Shown here: in pieces, positions 1-11,174 of the stretch
How the letters are laid out: each line of letters starts with the position of its first letter
How positions within the stretch are numbered: the stretch's first letter is position 1
DNA from: Asparagopsis taxiformis
Taxonomy: Eukaryota; Rhodophyta; Florideophyceae; Bonnemaisoniales; Bonnemaisoniaceae
Assembly: GCA_030407315.1 (NCBI GenBank)
Contig: JALQPE010002004.1
Coordinates: forward strand, 248,001-312,000
Reading direction: 5' to 3'
Length of the DNA: 64,000 bases
The notes under the pieces: model-generated
Told to the model about the DNA's origin: nothing
Database searches by the model: none
What the model saw: only the letters and a program-made list of their open reading frames with translations
Program-made: the position numbers and the translations under genes

Positions 1-1797
1 TTCCTTAGCTCGACGCGCTGCCGCAGAAGTTGAGCTGTCTCGTCGAAAAACGCCGTTTCGATCCTTAATAGACCCTCCACGTTGTCGGAACGAAGCTGGA
101 CGATCAATATCCCCCCAGGTCATGCAGTATTCAAAAGCCTCTTCTGGAGAAACTGTTTTCATTTGTTCGGGAGTCATCGCAATTGAGTTGAACACTACAC
201 GCAAACGATCCATGTAATGTTTCCCCTTATCTTCCGCTCGCATCTCGAGGCGATGTTTGAGGTATATCAGAGAACATGCAAGTGCATGCAGGGAAGGGTT
301 TTCACTCTTTAGTGCTACGCGCCGCATTGACCCTCGCGCGTACGCATGTAAAGTCACACTTACCGCAAGATCAAAGTCTTCTTGCTCTGCTGCCATGGTC
401 ATCAATGCTGGATAGTAGGACCGAGCTGGACGAATCTTGTGCTCAAGCACAAGGTCCCATAGACTCCTAGCTCGCCCTGTGGCCTTCAGCCTACGACATG
501 CATCAATCAAGCCACCGACAAGAATAGCATTTGGCAGAACATTGTGATCCGCGACCATACGTTTGAGAACCCCGAATGCACGATCAATATCCCCTTGTTT
601 CGCCCAACCGTCCATCAGGGCACCAAATGTAATCTCATTTGGCTCAACTCCGTTCTCGAGCATGTTCTCCATGACTAATTCTGCTCGCTTCGGCCACCCA
701 GCCTTTGAACATGCATCAATTAGCGCAGTATATACAATCACATTGGCTTTCGGGAAACCCCAGTGTTTGATTTCCGAGAAAAGGTAGAACGCTTTCTCAG
801 GCTCCCTTGCGTTGGCACAAGTGTCAATTAAAACTGAGAAGGTGATGAGGTTCGGCCAGACACCGTCTCTTTTCATTTCCTCAAATACCAAGAAGCCACG
901 CTCGAGCTGCTGTGCCCGCCCACATGCATCCATAAGGGCAGAGTATATGGTCTGGTCCTTCAACACGCCATTAGTATCCATCATTTTTGAAATCTCAAAT
1001 GCCCGATCCACTTGGCCGCACTTTGCACATGAGTCGATGAGGGAACCATACGTAAATTTGTCTGGATTCAGACCGTTAGACTGCATCTCTTCAAACACTT
1101 CGTATGCCAAGTCAGGTTCATTGCTCCTTGCACACGCTGCAACCATCGCATTGTACGTAATAATGTTTGGTTCTACACCATCTCGACTCATTCCATAGAA
1201 CAGCGAGAATGCACGCGAAAGCTGATGAGCTTTCCCGTAAAGGTCAATCATAATGGTGTATGTCTTCGCAGACTTGGATTGGGCAATGAGATTCCAAAAG
1301 TCTGGGTGTTCAGATAGCTCTAGCACAGCCAGCGCATCTCGTAGACGTCTTTGTCGACCGAGGGTAGTCAAGACGTCGTTGAAGTGATTCAAGGAAAACA
1401 TCTGCCTACCCGATCGTACATCGTGGAGAAACTTGCGCGCCTCGTCTCCAGAGCCATAGATGAGAACATTTGCGGCACTTGAACCAAAGTCACGGGGAAA
1501 TCGTCGATATCCCCTCCTCCTATGCTGTGGATTATTGTCCCTATCACTGTTTCGCTGTACTTCAAGCCAATTGTCTCGGGGAGCATAGCGGAAGTTCGGA
1601 TCACGATGGCCAGTCTTTCGTCCTGAATTGCTGGACCTTGAATGTCCCCGATTCCGGAAACTTTGGGGTGACCCCGTGTCGCCGGCATCTGGTGTGCCCT
1701 GTTTTGCCGCTGTGTTAGTATCTATGATATTTTCTTCAGCACCAGACGCTTTAACCGTGAGTTTAGATCGCTTCCTTCGGCTAGAAGCGGTCATCAT
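1..1797 (-). CDS. P-class pentatricopeptide repeat (PPR) protein, 3' end cut by window edge
   Basis: The minus-strand frame starting at ATG 1797 (second ATG at 1794) stays open to base 1, about 599 codons, and leaves the window without a stop. After about 170 residues rich in Ser, Arg and Lys come some seven or eight 35-residue PPR motifs between roughly 1265 and 480, for example ITYNAMVAACARSN, FTYGSLIDSCAKCG, TIYSALMDACGRA and ITFGALMDGWAKQGD. The last 80 or so residues inside the window are no longer PPR-like. PPR proteins bind organellar RNA one base per repeat and control its stability, processing or translation; no DYW or E motif is visible here. The basic, Ser-rich N-terminus could be a plastid or mitochondrial transit peptide (inference). 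No stop lies just upstream of the chosen ATG, so a longer N-terminus is possible. Confidence 0.88.
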   Translation of the reverse strand, partial: MMTASSRRKRSKLTVKASGAEENIIDTNTAAKQGTPDAGDTGSPQSFRNRGHSRSSNSGRKTGHRDPNFRYAPRDNWLEVQRNSDRDNNPQHRRRGYRRFPRDFGSSAANVLIYGSGDEARKFLHDVRSGRQMFSLNHFNDVLTTLGRQRRLRDALAVLELSEHPDFWNLIAQSKSAKTYTIMIDLYGKAHQLSRAFSLFYGMSRDGVEPNIITYNAMVAACARSNEPDLAYEVFEEMQSNGLNPDKFTYGSLIDSCAKCGQVDRAFEISKMMDTNGVLKDQTIYSALMDACGRAQQLERGFLVFEEMKRDGVWPNLITFSVLIDTCANAREPEKAFYLFSEIKHWGFPKANVIVYTALIDACSKAGWPKRAELVMENMLENGVEPNEITFGALMDGWAKQGDIDRAFGVLKRMVADHNVLPNAILVGGLIDACRRLKATGRARSLWDLVLEHKIRPARSYYPALMTMAAEQEDFDLAVSVTLHAYARGSMRRVALKSENPSLHALACSLIYLKHRLEMRAEDKGKHYMDRLRVVFNSIAMTPEQMKTVSPEEAFEYCMTWGDIDRPASFRQRGGSIKDRNGVFRRDSSTSAAARRAKE

Positions 1798-2847
1798 TGT
1801 TGACAGCGATGGGGGTCCTTGTTGGCCTATCCGTGAGGTGGATATAAAAGACCCATAGGAAAAAAAATAAGACGGCAAAGCATGGTTTGGCGCACAACGG
1901 GACGGTAAGGCATGGCCTAGGCGGAAAAGTGCTCCCGTCGATATAACAGAGGGGCTTTGCAGTTTTTTCGCATTATCTTGATACAAGGAATAGTTGAAGT
2001 AAGCTCCTTGAACATAGCTGTTGCACACGGATGCTGCATTGAACTTGCTACTCAAGGTGTTAGGAGTAATTGAAAACGCAGGCGGAATGGTACATAAAGG
2101 AACGCGAGGTCTTCTTTTGGTCATTGTCGGGACATGTGGTACGTTTCGTATCGAAACTGCAGCAGATGAATCGCGCTGTCGCATTGCAGGTTACCAAACG
2201 AAGGCAGCTTTACCTTCGTCAATGGAATTCTAATACATCTGTCCTCCAGGAAAACGAGGATTGACTGTAGTTTCGCGGGCGATGAGCGTTTGGGCGGCGT
2301 AAACGCAGTTGTGTTGAGCAGTGAAGAACCTCAGCTGATGGGAGATGTTTGTGACATGCCGTCCAACACAAGAGACTTGTACCTCGTGGGAAACTTGTGA
2401 ATGGTCAAATCTGCAGTGCACCTCGCAAACGGCGCGCCATCGTGTGGTCATTTCACGTCTTGATATGATTACTGATAAATCAGTGTATAGGAGCTAACTT
2501 TTTTTAATTTGCCAATCTGAAAAAATCATTACAATTCTGCTTCTTCGACTATCATGTTCTCAAAATCAATTTGTTCTCAAATATTTTACCAGTGTAGATT
2601 GAGCTTCGGCTCACATAAATCCAATGGTTTGCACCAATTAGATCACACGTATGATAACAATCCGCGATCGCCGTCGCCCTGCGTCCCCAATACAGCATGC
2701 TCTAATGTGTACAATGCAGCTGGACCGATGAAATCGACCCTTTTGCGCAGCTCTTCTCACACAACATCATCCTTTACCAAAGTACAATTTTTCTCCCCTA
2801 CGTGCCGATCGTCACCCCTGCACCAACTAACTGAATAGCCCGCAACA
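1798..2847. other. Intergenic, divergent promoters of the PPR gene and RPS5
   Basis: About 1.05 kb between two divergently transcribed genes. Only short, unconvincing frames are present. The last 300 bases before RPS5 are pyrimidine-rich on the plus strand, as expected for a ribosomal-protein 5' leader. I see no RNA gene or repeat. Confidence 0.6.
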
Positions 2848-3435
2848 ATGGCTGTCACACCGAGCGAAATCAAGCTCTTCAACCGGTGGTCGTTTGAGGA
2901 TGTGCGTGTCGAAGACATGTGTCTCGCGGATTATATCGCCGTCAACCAGAAGAATGCAGTCTATCTGCCACATACAGCGGGTCGATACAATACGAAGCGA
3001 TTCCGAAAAGCGCAATGCCCGATCGTCGAGCGACTCGTATGCTCCCTCATGATGCACGGTCGTAACAATGGTAAAAAGATCATGGCCGTGCGCATTGTGA
3101 AGCATTGCTTCGAAATTATCCACCTGCTCACAGATCAGAATCCCATCCAAGTGCTTGTCGAGGCTGTTGTCAACTCGGGTCCGCGCGAAGACTCTACCAG
3201 AATCGGATCTGCCGGAACGGTCAGACGCCAGGCTGTCGATGTTTCCCCTATGCGTCGTATCAATGTTGCGCTCTATTTGCTCTGCACTGGCGCTCGTGAG
3301 GCTGCATTCCGTTCCATTAAGACTATTGCCGAGTGCCTTGCAGATGAACTCATCAATGCCGCCAAGGGGTCCTCTAACTCATATGCCATTAAGAAGAAGG
3401 ATGAGGTCGAGCGTGTGGCAAAGGCCAATCGCTAA
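2848..3435 (+). CDS. RPS5: 40S ribosomal protein S5 (uS7)
   Basis: A complete single-exon protein of 195 residues, the usual length of eukaryotic uS7 without the variable N-terminal tail. It sits in the head of the small subunit near the E site and contacts mRNA and tRNA. Recognisable stretches include [57 protein letters not shown] and the C-terminal [14 protein letters not shown]. The start is the first ATG in the frame, in the context CAACAATGG. The PPR gene lies upstream in the opposite direction. No intron is seen, unlike the two other ribosomal-protein genes in this window. Confidence 0.98.
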   Translation: MAVTPSEIKLFNRWSFEDVRVEDMCLADYIAVNQKNAVYLPHTAGRYNTKRFRKAQCPIVERLVCSLMMHGRNNGKKIMAVRIVKHCFEIIHLLTDQNPIQVLVEAVVNSGPREDSTRIGSAGTVRRQAVDVSPMRRINVALYLLCTGAREAAFRSIKTIAECLADELINAAKGSSNSYAIKKKDEVERVAKANR

Positions 3436-3898
3436 CTTGTTCTGTTTGCATTTATACCATTCGTTGGTTTGGTATTGGGAATGGGGAGATGCGCGATGTT
3501 CAAGCTTTGAAGTGCTAAGAAAGTGATTTTGGACGCAGCGATGTCGACTTTGCAAACTTGCTTGCCTGGCGGCTCCGCTTAGATATTGCATAGCAGATGC
3601 TTCTTCCTGCCAATGGAGAGATAGTTTGGTCGAAATGTGTATGTTGTAATCTTCCTCTACGTCATGTTCCTGGTTGAGGAGCCCTGCGGAGTAAATTACG
3701 TCCATTTGCTCTGTCTGCACGAGATACTAGTACTTGGTAATTTTGCGATTTGCTCACTCCATCTGAAACGAAACTATTTGTTTCAACTGATACTTCCCTA
3801 TAATATCTCCTGTCGATGCGAAACAAACTATATTAGCCACCTCTACTCTGCATAAAGCGCACGCATCGATCTTTCCATCCATGAACTAGCTCACCTCC
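3436..3898. other. Intergenic between RPS5 and the coiled-coil gene
   Basis: About 460 bases holding the 3' region of RPS5 and the promoter of the next gene. AT-rich, with no supported gene, repeat or RNA. Confidence 0.6.
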
Positions 3899-6800
3899 AT
3901 GGATCGTTTCAATTTCAGATCTCAATTCTCTCTTCGCGACCCCCGTCGAACGTCCTCTGCCCTGAGGAGAAGCGAACCATGGCATGTAGAGCCACTGCGT
4001 CCTGTTTTCAGCGCTAGACCAATTGAAGAATTACCTCCACCAAACTTTGCTGACTCCTACCTTAACTTTGACTCGCCAAATTTATTTCGCCGAGATCGGC
4101 AGGACCTTTCTGCTGAACCCGCGGATAATTCCGATGGCTCCTCACGTATTTTGTCATCACAACCAGAAGCAAGCCGAGGAGACAGCGAAATTGCATCTTC
4201 CGATGATGCCCGTGACAATGCCGACGTGCCCCGTGATGCAAATGCAGAAGAAGATGTAGAGATTGGGCAGTGTGAGTCGGAGGAGCGATTGAATGCATGT
4301 TATGCAAACATTGATAATGTGTTGAGTGCGTGCCTGGATATCCACGTGCAAACGAACTGAGCGAGACCAGAAATGCTAATCGTTAACTGTTATATCTTTG
4401 AATGGTTTGTATCTGCAGGTGACATGCGGAATCTTTCAGCACTTCCTGACCAGCTTCAGGAGGAGCTGCGTTGCTTAAAAGAGCAAGTTTTGGAAAAGGT
4501 ACGACAGGGCGTTGAGTTCACTCAAGGTTCTTAATTTATCTTCTAATCGCTAATAGGCGCAAAAGTTCATTGTCTAATTCATTTCACAACAGAATGCTTG
4601 TCTATTGAAAATGAAAGAATCTTCATCGAAGATGGCTGAAAAACTATATCAAACTGAACAATCGTTGGAAAAAAGTAAGGAAAGCGAACGAAACGCGAAG
4701 CGCCACATCGCACAACTGGAAGATGACCTGAAATCTTGGTCTTCCAGATGCGAAAACCTCAAGACCGAGGTGAAATCGATACAGGAGGTTTTGGATAGCA
4801 AAGAGAAAGAACGTATGTTACCTCGATTGTCAATTTAATCACTGAAAAGCCCGAGTAGATATCTACTCATAACGGGGTGAGATGTTAACCTTTTCTTGCA
4901 CCACGCTCAGATGATGACAAGGTCAAAGAGCTAGGACTAGAAATGGAGCGCATATCGTCAGAGAACAAAGAACAGAGAAAAGAAGTTTCTGAGAAGAATA
5001 TATTGATATCGGAAAGTATGTACCAGACACATTGTACTCATGTGTCTTACCGGATGATGTTCACGTGAAATTAACTGACTTCTGAGTCCCATTTTCGTGG
5101 TACGCACAGAAACAAAAGAACTTGACTATGTTCAGCATTGTATAGAAGAACAAGTACTCATTCGAAAAAAACTAACTTCAAAGTTGGAAGAGCAAACGAA
5201 GAAGGCCCAAGATCTTCACGAATTGTACGTCCAGACCTTTTGTTTTTTTCTTGTAGTGAACGATGAAACCCATCTGACTTCTAGACGTTTCCATCTCGCA
5301 AATAGAATGAGAGTAGAAAAAGAGAAATCAGTTTCTCAGGAGGAGTCACAGAAGCGGAAAATCTCGACTCTGGAGTGTTCATACACTGAATTGGAAAAGG
5401 TGAACAGAGCTCATGAAGTACGATATATCATAATTTTCTCTCGCTAAGCATGTATACAGTGTCTGAGAAACGATTGACTCACCGTTTCGTTGTACTGGAG
5501 CAGGAATGCCGCGTTACGCTCGAAGCAAGATGTTCCTCCGTTGAGAAAGAGCTCCAAGTAAGTTTGAAATTCCATGGTACAAGTCGAATAAGCTTTTTAC
5601 CCCCAGTTGAAATGATGAGATGACGAGAAGCTCTCTTCAAAAGAGTCGCTCGGCAAACTGAAATATCGACTAACAGGCATCACCATACTATCAAACATCA
5701 ATACTTCTGTTCTTCACATTGACAATACAGTGTTTTGAGGAAACTGCAAATAATCTTGTTGGTGATGTAACGAACCAGTATAACTTGCTAGCAGCAGTTG
5801 AAAAACATCTTCATGAAATATTTAGCAGTATGGATGCTATCTGCGAAGTTGAAGCCATATCGGATGATAGCAGGGTAACTTCTGTTATCCCAGGAACAGA
5901 GAAATTAGGCGAAAGTGAGATTTTGCAGCACGGAGAAAAAATTCACACTCTGAAGGAAACCTTGAAGTTGTTTGAAGATCTTTTACGAGCCTTTCTGGAG
6001 AATGTCATTCGTCGTGCAGAAATTCAAAGGCAATATATCGACGGTACAACTTTGTCTATTCGCAAGTTCCAAGAAGTTGAAAGCAATGCCTGGGCTGCTC
6101 TTCGCGACGGAAAGAGCATTCTGAATACCTTTCAGGATTCTTTACAATTTGTCAGGGCAGAGCTCATCGCTCATCAAAGCAAATTCAACTCTCTTTTCAC
6201 TCAGGGAGCTGAAACTCAGAAGATTGTACAGGTTTGTATAGAACGGCTCGATACCGAACACGAACAAGTCGCTCATGACCTTACAAGCTGTCGTCAGGAA
6301 CTACAAACTACCAGGGAGGAACACATATCAATATTGGAAGGAAAAGATAACGCGACTGAGAAGCTCAGATCGGAACTTGAAGTTGAGAGACAACAACGAC
6401 TTGAAGATGCAAAACTACTGGAAAGCCAAAGAAAGATATCTGAAGCTTCTCATGCGCAGCACAGCACTCAGCTTGCAGATCTGGAGAAAAAACTGAGCAG
6501 CGCTAGAGATACCGTTGGCGATTTGGTTGCATCAAGAGATACTCTATCGAAGGATTTACAACACTGTCAGAGTTCGCTACGTCTTGCAGAGGAAAAAGTA
6601 ACGAGTACACAGAAAGAAGCAGAGGAATTGAAAAAATGCAGCGAAAGGCAACTTGCCGATGTAATCAGCGCAAGAGATATCGAGAGCGGAAATCGGAAAA
6701 AGCTTGAACAACAGATGCGTATCGTTGAGGAAGAGAAAGCTATCGCGGGGAAAAATTTAGACATCTGCAAAGCTGCGTTATCGAGAGCAAAAGATGATTT

Positions 6801-7269
6801 GACATGTGCGACTAATCTCGCACTGAGTGGGAAAGTCTCCGCTGATGCACAATTGAGTACTATCAAGCACGAAAGAGATGCGATCGCACAGGATTTGGTT
6901 ACATGTCGAAAAGAGCTAGCAGCAGCAAACGATCGTTTGATGACTATGACGAAGAAGGAACTGTCATCAGATCAAGCAGAGAAAACAGGCTGCGAGGTAA
7001 TGTCCAAAGACAGGCCGGTTACGCCATCTAGAAGCGAAGAACGGAGACCCAAGAAACGTCTCCCTCCAAAGACCGCTCCAACTGCTCCCAAGACAAGGCG
7101 TACTGAGCTTGGAAAGCCGAGAAACACTGGGAAAGGGAAACATCTGAAATTGAGCCCGGCTTCGGCGCGGGTCACGAGGCAGACCTCAGTTGCAAGCAAG
7201 GCGTCCTCTTCTCGGGCGGATGACGAAGACGATGAAGACTGGGTTCTAACGGACAAGACACTAGGGTAG
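3899..7269 (+). CDS. Eight-exon long coiled-coil protein, function unknown
   Basis: I join exons 3899-4325, 4419-4498, 4593-4812, 4911-5015, 5110-5224, 5285-5417, 5504-5557 and 5731-7269. All seven introns are GT-AG, phases agree and the total is 2673 nt (890 residues). Residues 1-140 are disordered, Arg/Pro- then Asp/Glu-rich. Heptad-rich coiled coil follows (LQEELRCLKEQVLEK, ERNAKRHIAQLEDDLKSW), then a less charged central part (NNLVGDVTNQYNLLAAVEKH), more coiled coil, and a basic tail (KKRLPPKTAPTAPKTRR) ending in an acidic patch (DDEDDEDW). This build resembles mitotic-spindle, kinetochore or synaptonemal coiled coils, but I recognise no named family. It is a convergent neighbour of the borealin-like gene. 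Confidence 0.85.
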
Positions 7270-7280
7270 ATTTGCTGTGG

Positions 7281-7763
7281 ACAGTTGCCAGACAAACACA
7301 GGTTTGAATTGGGATGTGCGAGCAGCTTGACATCATTGCTGGGAAGCCGAATCGACATGTCTTGGTAAATGTCTGCGTAATTGAAGAGGGCTGCCATAGG
7401 GTTGTTGGAGAGGACATCCGAAAGAAGGGGCCACTTGACGAAATTGCTCCTGGCGCAATACAGGGACAGAAACCTGCTTAGTCAAGTTACCTTGGCCGCA
7501 CGAGGTTTTCGCTTCTTTTGTTTTGGTTTCACAGGTGCGATATTCCCAATCTCCTCGATTCTTCTTTCAACCAAGTTGGTCAGATTCAACTTTGCGTCCT
7601 CACACTGCTTCCGGATTTTTTGCACCAACTCTTCCTCGGCCTGTTTCAGTTTTTCAGCTTCAAACTTATAGTGTGCTTCGAAGTATTCTCGGGTTGTCAT
7701 TGAATGAATATCCTTCTGTCCCTCAGATTCATTACGCCGTCTCGATTGTTGTGCGGCCGACAT
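7281..7763 (-). CDS. Borealin-like protein (chromosomal passenger complex), 3' end unresolved
   Basis: Exon 1 (7763-7491) encodes 91 residues: a basic start (SRRRNESEG), a helical stretch (FEAEKLKQAEEELVQKIRKQ, LNLTNLVERRIEEIGNI) and a Lys-rich tail. It ends at AAG|GTAACT. The best acceptor gives a 57-nt intron (7490-7434) and exon 2 from 7433, encoding WPLLSDVLSNNP, then IRLPSNDVKLLAHPNSN. An N-terminal CPC-binding helix followed by a short C-terminal 'LP..D..LLA' segment is the layout of borealin, which with survivin targets Aurora B/INCENP to centromeres. That is a family inference. In frame, exon 2 would run antisense into the coiled-coil gene to a stop at 6972, so I end the feature near the last convincing residues. 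A third exon is possible. An alternative start is ATG 7700. Confidence 0.5.
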
Positions 7764-8230
7764 CTTCGTCGAGAGTATTCAGAAACCTGCAGCAGAAGTA
7801 GAAATTGATGGTAGTTCAATATTTCCGCGTGAAAACACCGGAGAAGGGTTACAGTGAACTCAAAGTCGCAGAAAGTATTTCCGCACAAACCACCGCATGG
7901 GCTAGGTGTGATGTGAACTTGAAGCACAGTGAATGACAGGGCGACCGGTACGTGACTATTTCGGATTCAAAAATTTGAAAAACGAATACCTTTGGTTCTG
8001 CATTCCATGCCTTGTTTTGTTGAAATGAAGAGTACGTCGTACTGCTCCAATCCTTGCCCATCCAGACAGATTTCTTTATGGTTGGGAGGTGGTGTCATAA
8101 AAAAGAATTGAAGGTCACTGTATCCAATCTGAAAATACTGCAGTCGTAACGGGAGGCAAGACTTACCAACAGCGATATTTGGTCTAGAAGGGATAGTTAT
8201 TCGATACACCTCCTGTTTATCTCTTCTCAA
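7732..8230 (-). CDS. Small Alba-domain-like protein, four exons (proposed)
   Basis: Proposed exons are 8230-8167, 8073-7990, 7901-7853 and 7786-7732. The introns (93, 88 and 66 nt) match others in this window in length and GT-AG ends, and exon lengths sum to 252 nt (83 residues). The product reads beta (EVYRITIPS), short helix, beta (YDVLFIST), helix (KAHAVVCAEIL), two final strands (SSLFLNT, GRTTIETA). That is the element order of Alba domains, whose AEI(L/I) helix and final T.EI strand are typical. Alba proteins bind nucleic acids (chromatin, RNase P/MRP, mRNA). The Gly-rich first helix is atypical, so the call is tentative. The last exon overlaps the first 32 bases of the borealin-like ORF on the same strand, so the two may be alternative products or one start may be wrong. 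Confidence 0.42.
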
Positions 8231-8246
8231 AGCATCTTCTGCTACA

Positions 8247-10238
8247 ATGTCTCAAAGCGCCAAAGATTTACCGGAGGGTAGTCGATTCCAAGTTTTGCTT
8301 AATCCTATTCGAGACCTTGCCGCAAATTGGGGGATTGACGTTGCGAAGGAGTTGACCCAGTATGCGGAAACACTGGGAATTGATCTATCCGATGGAAACG
8401 AGGGAAGCGATGCGCTCGAAGAAGACCCTGTGGCTGTTGACTTTGCAGAGGCTGCATTGCTTGTACAAGGGTCCACATCAATATACTCGCGCAAGGTTGA
8501 GCATCTGTACAACTTGGTCTATGTTGCTGTTACAGCCATGAACCAGGGTCAAGGCAGACTACAAGGAAGCACCAGCGAAGCAGGACAGCCATCGTCTGAG
8601 GACCCTGATGCTGATGCACTGTTCAATGCAGACGAAATCGATTTTCTGTCCTTAGATGATGATATTCCACAGGTTGACAACAAAGCCATTACGCTGAAAC
8701 CAGAAAACGATCAGCATGATTCCTCCAGAGATGACACGTGCCTACCACCAATTCCCCCGATGTTGATGCAAAATACCGGGGGACAAACTGATCATGTTGG
8801 TGGTGTCGGATATAAGATTTGCACTGCACATACACATTCGTCCGGTGCTTTAATCATGGAAGGATGTCCGGAGGTCGATGAAAACCTTGATGCCATTATA
8901 CCGAGTACACCGGACCATCATGACGTCCATGAGAATACGGAGAATGAACCCACCAATGACTTTGCAGATAATTTTGATGATATTGGAGACGACCTGGTGC
9001 CTGTGGAGAACAGCGAATTAGGTGGCCATGGGGCGTATCCTAATGGCGCTATGGAAGACATTGCTGTTGTCGGTTCACGCGCAATAAAGGATGCCGCCGC
9101 TCTGTACGGTGTCACGGGAAAACATCAGCCGACCAAGAGAAGACCTAAGCCCAAGAAGGATCCATTTTACATGTTGAATCCTCATGAGGAGACACCTTTC
9201 TTGATCAAGCCCTTGCGAGTAGGAAAGACGTATCGTCATCCGAGCTCCAAGCCACCTCCGGACAGTACTCTAGCATGTTGGAACAGCAGTTCTCAACACC
9301 TCGATTTATCCGATTTTATCCTTGGGGAGATGTCGAGGAAATCAACCATCAAACAACATGTAACGTTTGAAGCTATACGGCCGGCGTTCAAGGAATGTTT
9401 GAAGGAAAGGAGTCTGCAACAGCGCCGCAGAGCGTTGCTTCAGAGCAAGTTCTTTGCTGTAAACAACGACGTGACAAATGAGGACGGGCAAATAGCGGAT
9501 TCATTGGAAAACGCTCTTATACTTGACAATTCTGGCTTTTCAGACATCGATGATGACGATAACTTGGGCTCAGTTGAAGACATTCCAGAAGCGGATAGAC
9601 ATGATCCGCTTCAAGATGAATTTCACCTTTCGCCCGACCTGGGTCCTTTGCCTGAAAGACAAGGCAGCCAGCTTGAAGATCATCTTGTAAATGTGGCTAC
9701 CAGTTATGAGGAGACTTGTAGAAGACATTTGGAAAAAACGGCATGGATGTGGGAGCAGCGTTCAACAGATATGAATCTAGCGAAGCGAGTAGAGGAATGG
9801 AGTAACCGGATCCAGCCTATTTTGGACGAGGAGGAGCGACGCACCGAATTCGACATTGACGTTTATGGACAGAATATCCTGAGAAACTTTACCAGACAGT
9901 TTGTGGCGTCCAAGTGTCGAGAATCAAATCTGAGTGGTCTTTTCGAAACACCGCATCGGTTTGAAGTGTGCAGAATTTTCCTGTCTGTTCTGCAGCTCGC
10001 CAACAACTTTTCCGTTGAAATACTCGGCAGCAATGGTAACATTGTAGAAGCTTCGGACCCGATGTTGAAGTTGTTGCGGCATACCGAAGATGGATCTATA
10101 GAAGCTGGCAAACAGCAAGAAGGAACGACTAGTCCCAAGAAGCGAACGCCAAAGAAAACGACCAAGCGAACTAGAACGCCAGGGTCAACCCCACAGAGCC
10201 AGCGTCGACTGCCGCTTCGACCACGGATAATGAACTAG
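8247..10238 (+). CDS. NCAPH2: Condensin-2 complex subunit H2 (CAP-H2)
   Basis: Intact 663-residue single-exon kleisin of condensin II, which bridges SMC2/SMC4 and compacts mitotic chromosomes. The N-terminus is diagnostic: LLNPIRDLAANWGIDVAKEL, then FAEAALLVQGSTSIYSRKVE and LYNLVYVAV, the CAP-H2 N-terminal helices that contact the SMC neck. The middle is acidic and disordered. A conserved C-terminal block (YEETCRRHLEKTAWMWEQR, RVEEWSNRIQPILDEEE, FDIDVYGQNILRNF) carries the winged-helix region. The tail is basic with SPKK/TPKK-type motifs that could be CDK sites (inference). The start codon lies 17 bp from the first codon of the divergent Alba-like gene, so the two share one very short promoter. 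Confidence 0.95.
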   Translation: MSQSAKDLPEGSRFQVLLNPIRDLAANWGIDVAKELTQYAETLGIDLSDGNEGSDALEEDPVAVDFAEAALLVQGSTSIYSRKVEHLYNLVYVAVTAMNQGQGRLQGSTSEAGQPSSEDPDADALFNADEIDFLSLDDDIPQVDNKAITLKPENDQHDSSRDDTCLPPIPPMLMQNTGGQTDHVGGVGYKICTAHTHSSGALIMEGCPEVDENLDAIIPSTPDHHDVHENTENEPTNDFADNFDDIGDDLVPVENSELGGHGAYPNGAMEDIAVVGSRAIKDAAALYGVTGKHQPTKRRPKPKKDPFYMLNPHEETPFLIKPLRVGKTYRHPSSKPPPDSTLACWNSSSQHLDLSDFILGEMSRKSTIKQHVTFEAIRPAFKECLKERSLQQRRRALLQSKFFAVNNDVTNEDGQIADSLENALILDNSGFSDIDDDDNLGSVEDIPEADRHDPLQDEFHLSPDLGPLPERQGSQLEDHLVNVATSYEETCRRHLEKTAWMWEQRSTDMNLAKRVEEWSNRIQPILDEEERRTEFDIDVYGQNILRNFTRQFVASKCRESNLSGLFETPHRFEVCRIFLSVLQLANNFSVEILGSNGNIVEASDPMLKLLRHTEDGSIEAGKQQEGTTSPKKRTPKKTTKRTRTPGSTPQSQRRLPLRPRIMN

Positions 10239-10508
10239 GCGAAATAAAATGTGTAAGAGTGGTTTTATTTATGCAAGTTGGGAGGCGTTGTGCTCTCCTG
10301 TGCAGGTTTTAGAATTGAAGTTATAAAGGCTCCGTCTTGTTCGACAAAGCGGCTGGAAGAAATTATGTAAAGCAGGGTCTCCGACTCCCTAGTATCCAGG
10401 CTATCGCGAAGAGAATAATCTAGCGCCCATCTCATGTGGTTGGTGTTTTGGATGAGACAAAGTGGAACGTCCCTCGTGCAAATCTACAGCAGCTGGATTA
10501 GGAAGTGA

Positions 10509-11174
10509 CTAGGCCCTCGGCTTGCGGAACGTTTGCAAGACGTGATAGATGTTGTCAAAGGCATCATAGATGTCCTGGCGCACCTTGGCGCCAGTGAGCA
10601 CAACCTTTCCGGAGACAAATATTAGTAGTACAATCTTGGGTTTGATCATTCTGTAAATGAGGCCCGGGAATAGCTCTGGTTCGTAACTACAAAACTGGTT
10701 ATGGGCATGTGCAAGTCCCTCAAGACGCACGGGAAAGTTGACATCACAACTGGCAACGATGTTCTGCACGGTGAATTCCTTGAATTTTGCCTTATCGTAG
10801 CCGAGTTTGTGAACAATCTTTGCATACTTTCGCGACGCACGGCTCGATTCCTTCTCGGACTTGGCGCCGGTGACGACAATTTTACCCGATGAGAAAATGA
10901 GAGCTGTGGTCTTGGGCTCCCTTATTCTCATGATCACGGCCGCAAAGCGCTTGGGGTTGTACTCGGCGTTCCTGGCGCGCAGTGCGATCCGCTTGAGTTC
11001 TAAGGGCACATCTAGATTTGTGGTTGCAACAACATTTTGGATGACAGGCACGATGCCATGACTGAGGCGGCCTGAGGTGTTGGGGGCTTCCGCGTTAGCC
11101 TGGGTTGTCTTTGCAGGGGAGCCAGTCGGTTGAGTGCTCGGGCCGGCTGGTGTTGCAGTAAGCGACGATTCCAT
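10509..11174 (-). CDS. TBP: TATA-box-binding protein
   Basis: 221 residues, single exon. About 40 residues of Thr/Pro/Ala-rich N-terminus precede the roughly 180-residue saddle made of two direct repeats. Repeat 1 carries [38 protein letters not shown] and [17 protein letters not shown]. Repeat 2 carries [33 protein letters not shown] and [18 protein letters not shown] nucleates TFIID, SL1 and TFIIIB on promoters of all three RNA polymerases. All expected landmarks of the core are present, and the length is typical of algal and plant TBPs. It is convergent with CAP-H2. Confidence 0.98.
   Translation of the reverse strand: MESSLTATPAGPSTQPTGSPAKTTQANAEAPNTSGRLSHGIVPVIQNVVATTNLDVPLELKRIALRARNAEYNPKRFAAVIMRIREPKTTALIFSSGKIVVTGAKSEKESSRASRKYAKIVHKLGYDKAKFKEFTVQNIVASCDVNFPVRLEGLAHAHNQFCSYEPELFPGLIYRMIKPKIVLLIFVSGKVVLTGAKVRQDIYDAFDNIYHVLQTFRKPRA

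Noticed and set aside
7434..7490. Alternative acceptor at 7449 for the borealin-like intron
   Set aside because: It gives a 41-nt intron, shorter than any other here, and a frame that loses the IRLPSNDVKLLAHPNSN segment; the acceptor at 7434 fits size and frame better.
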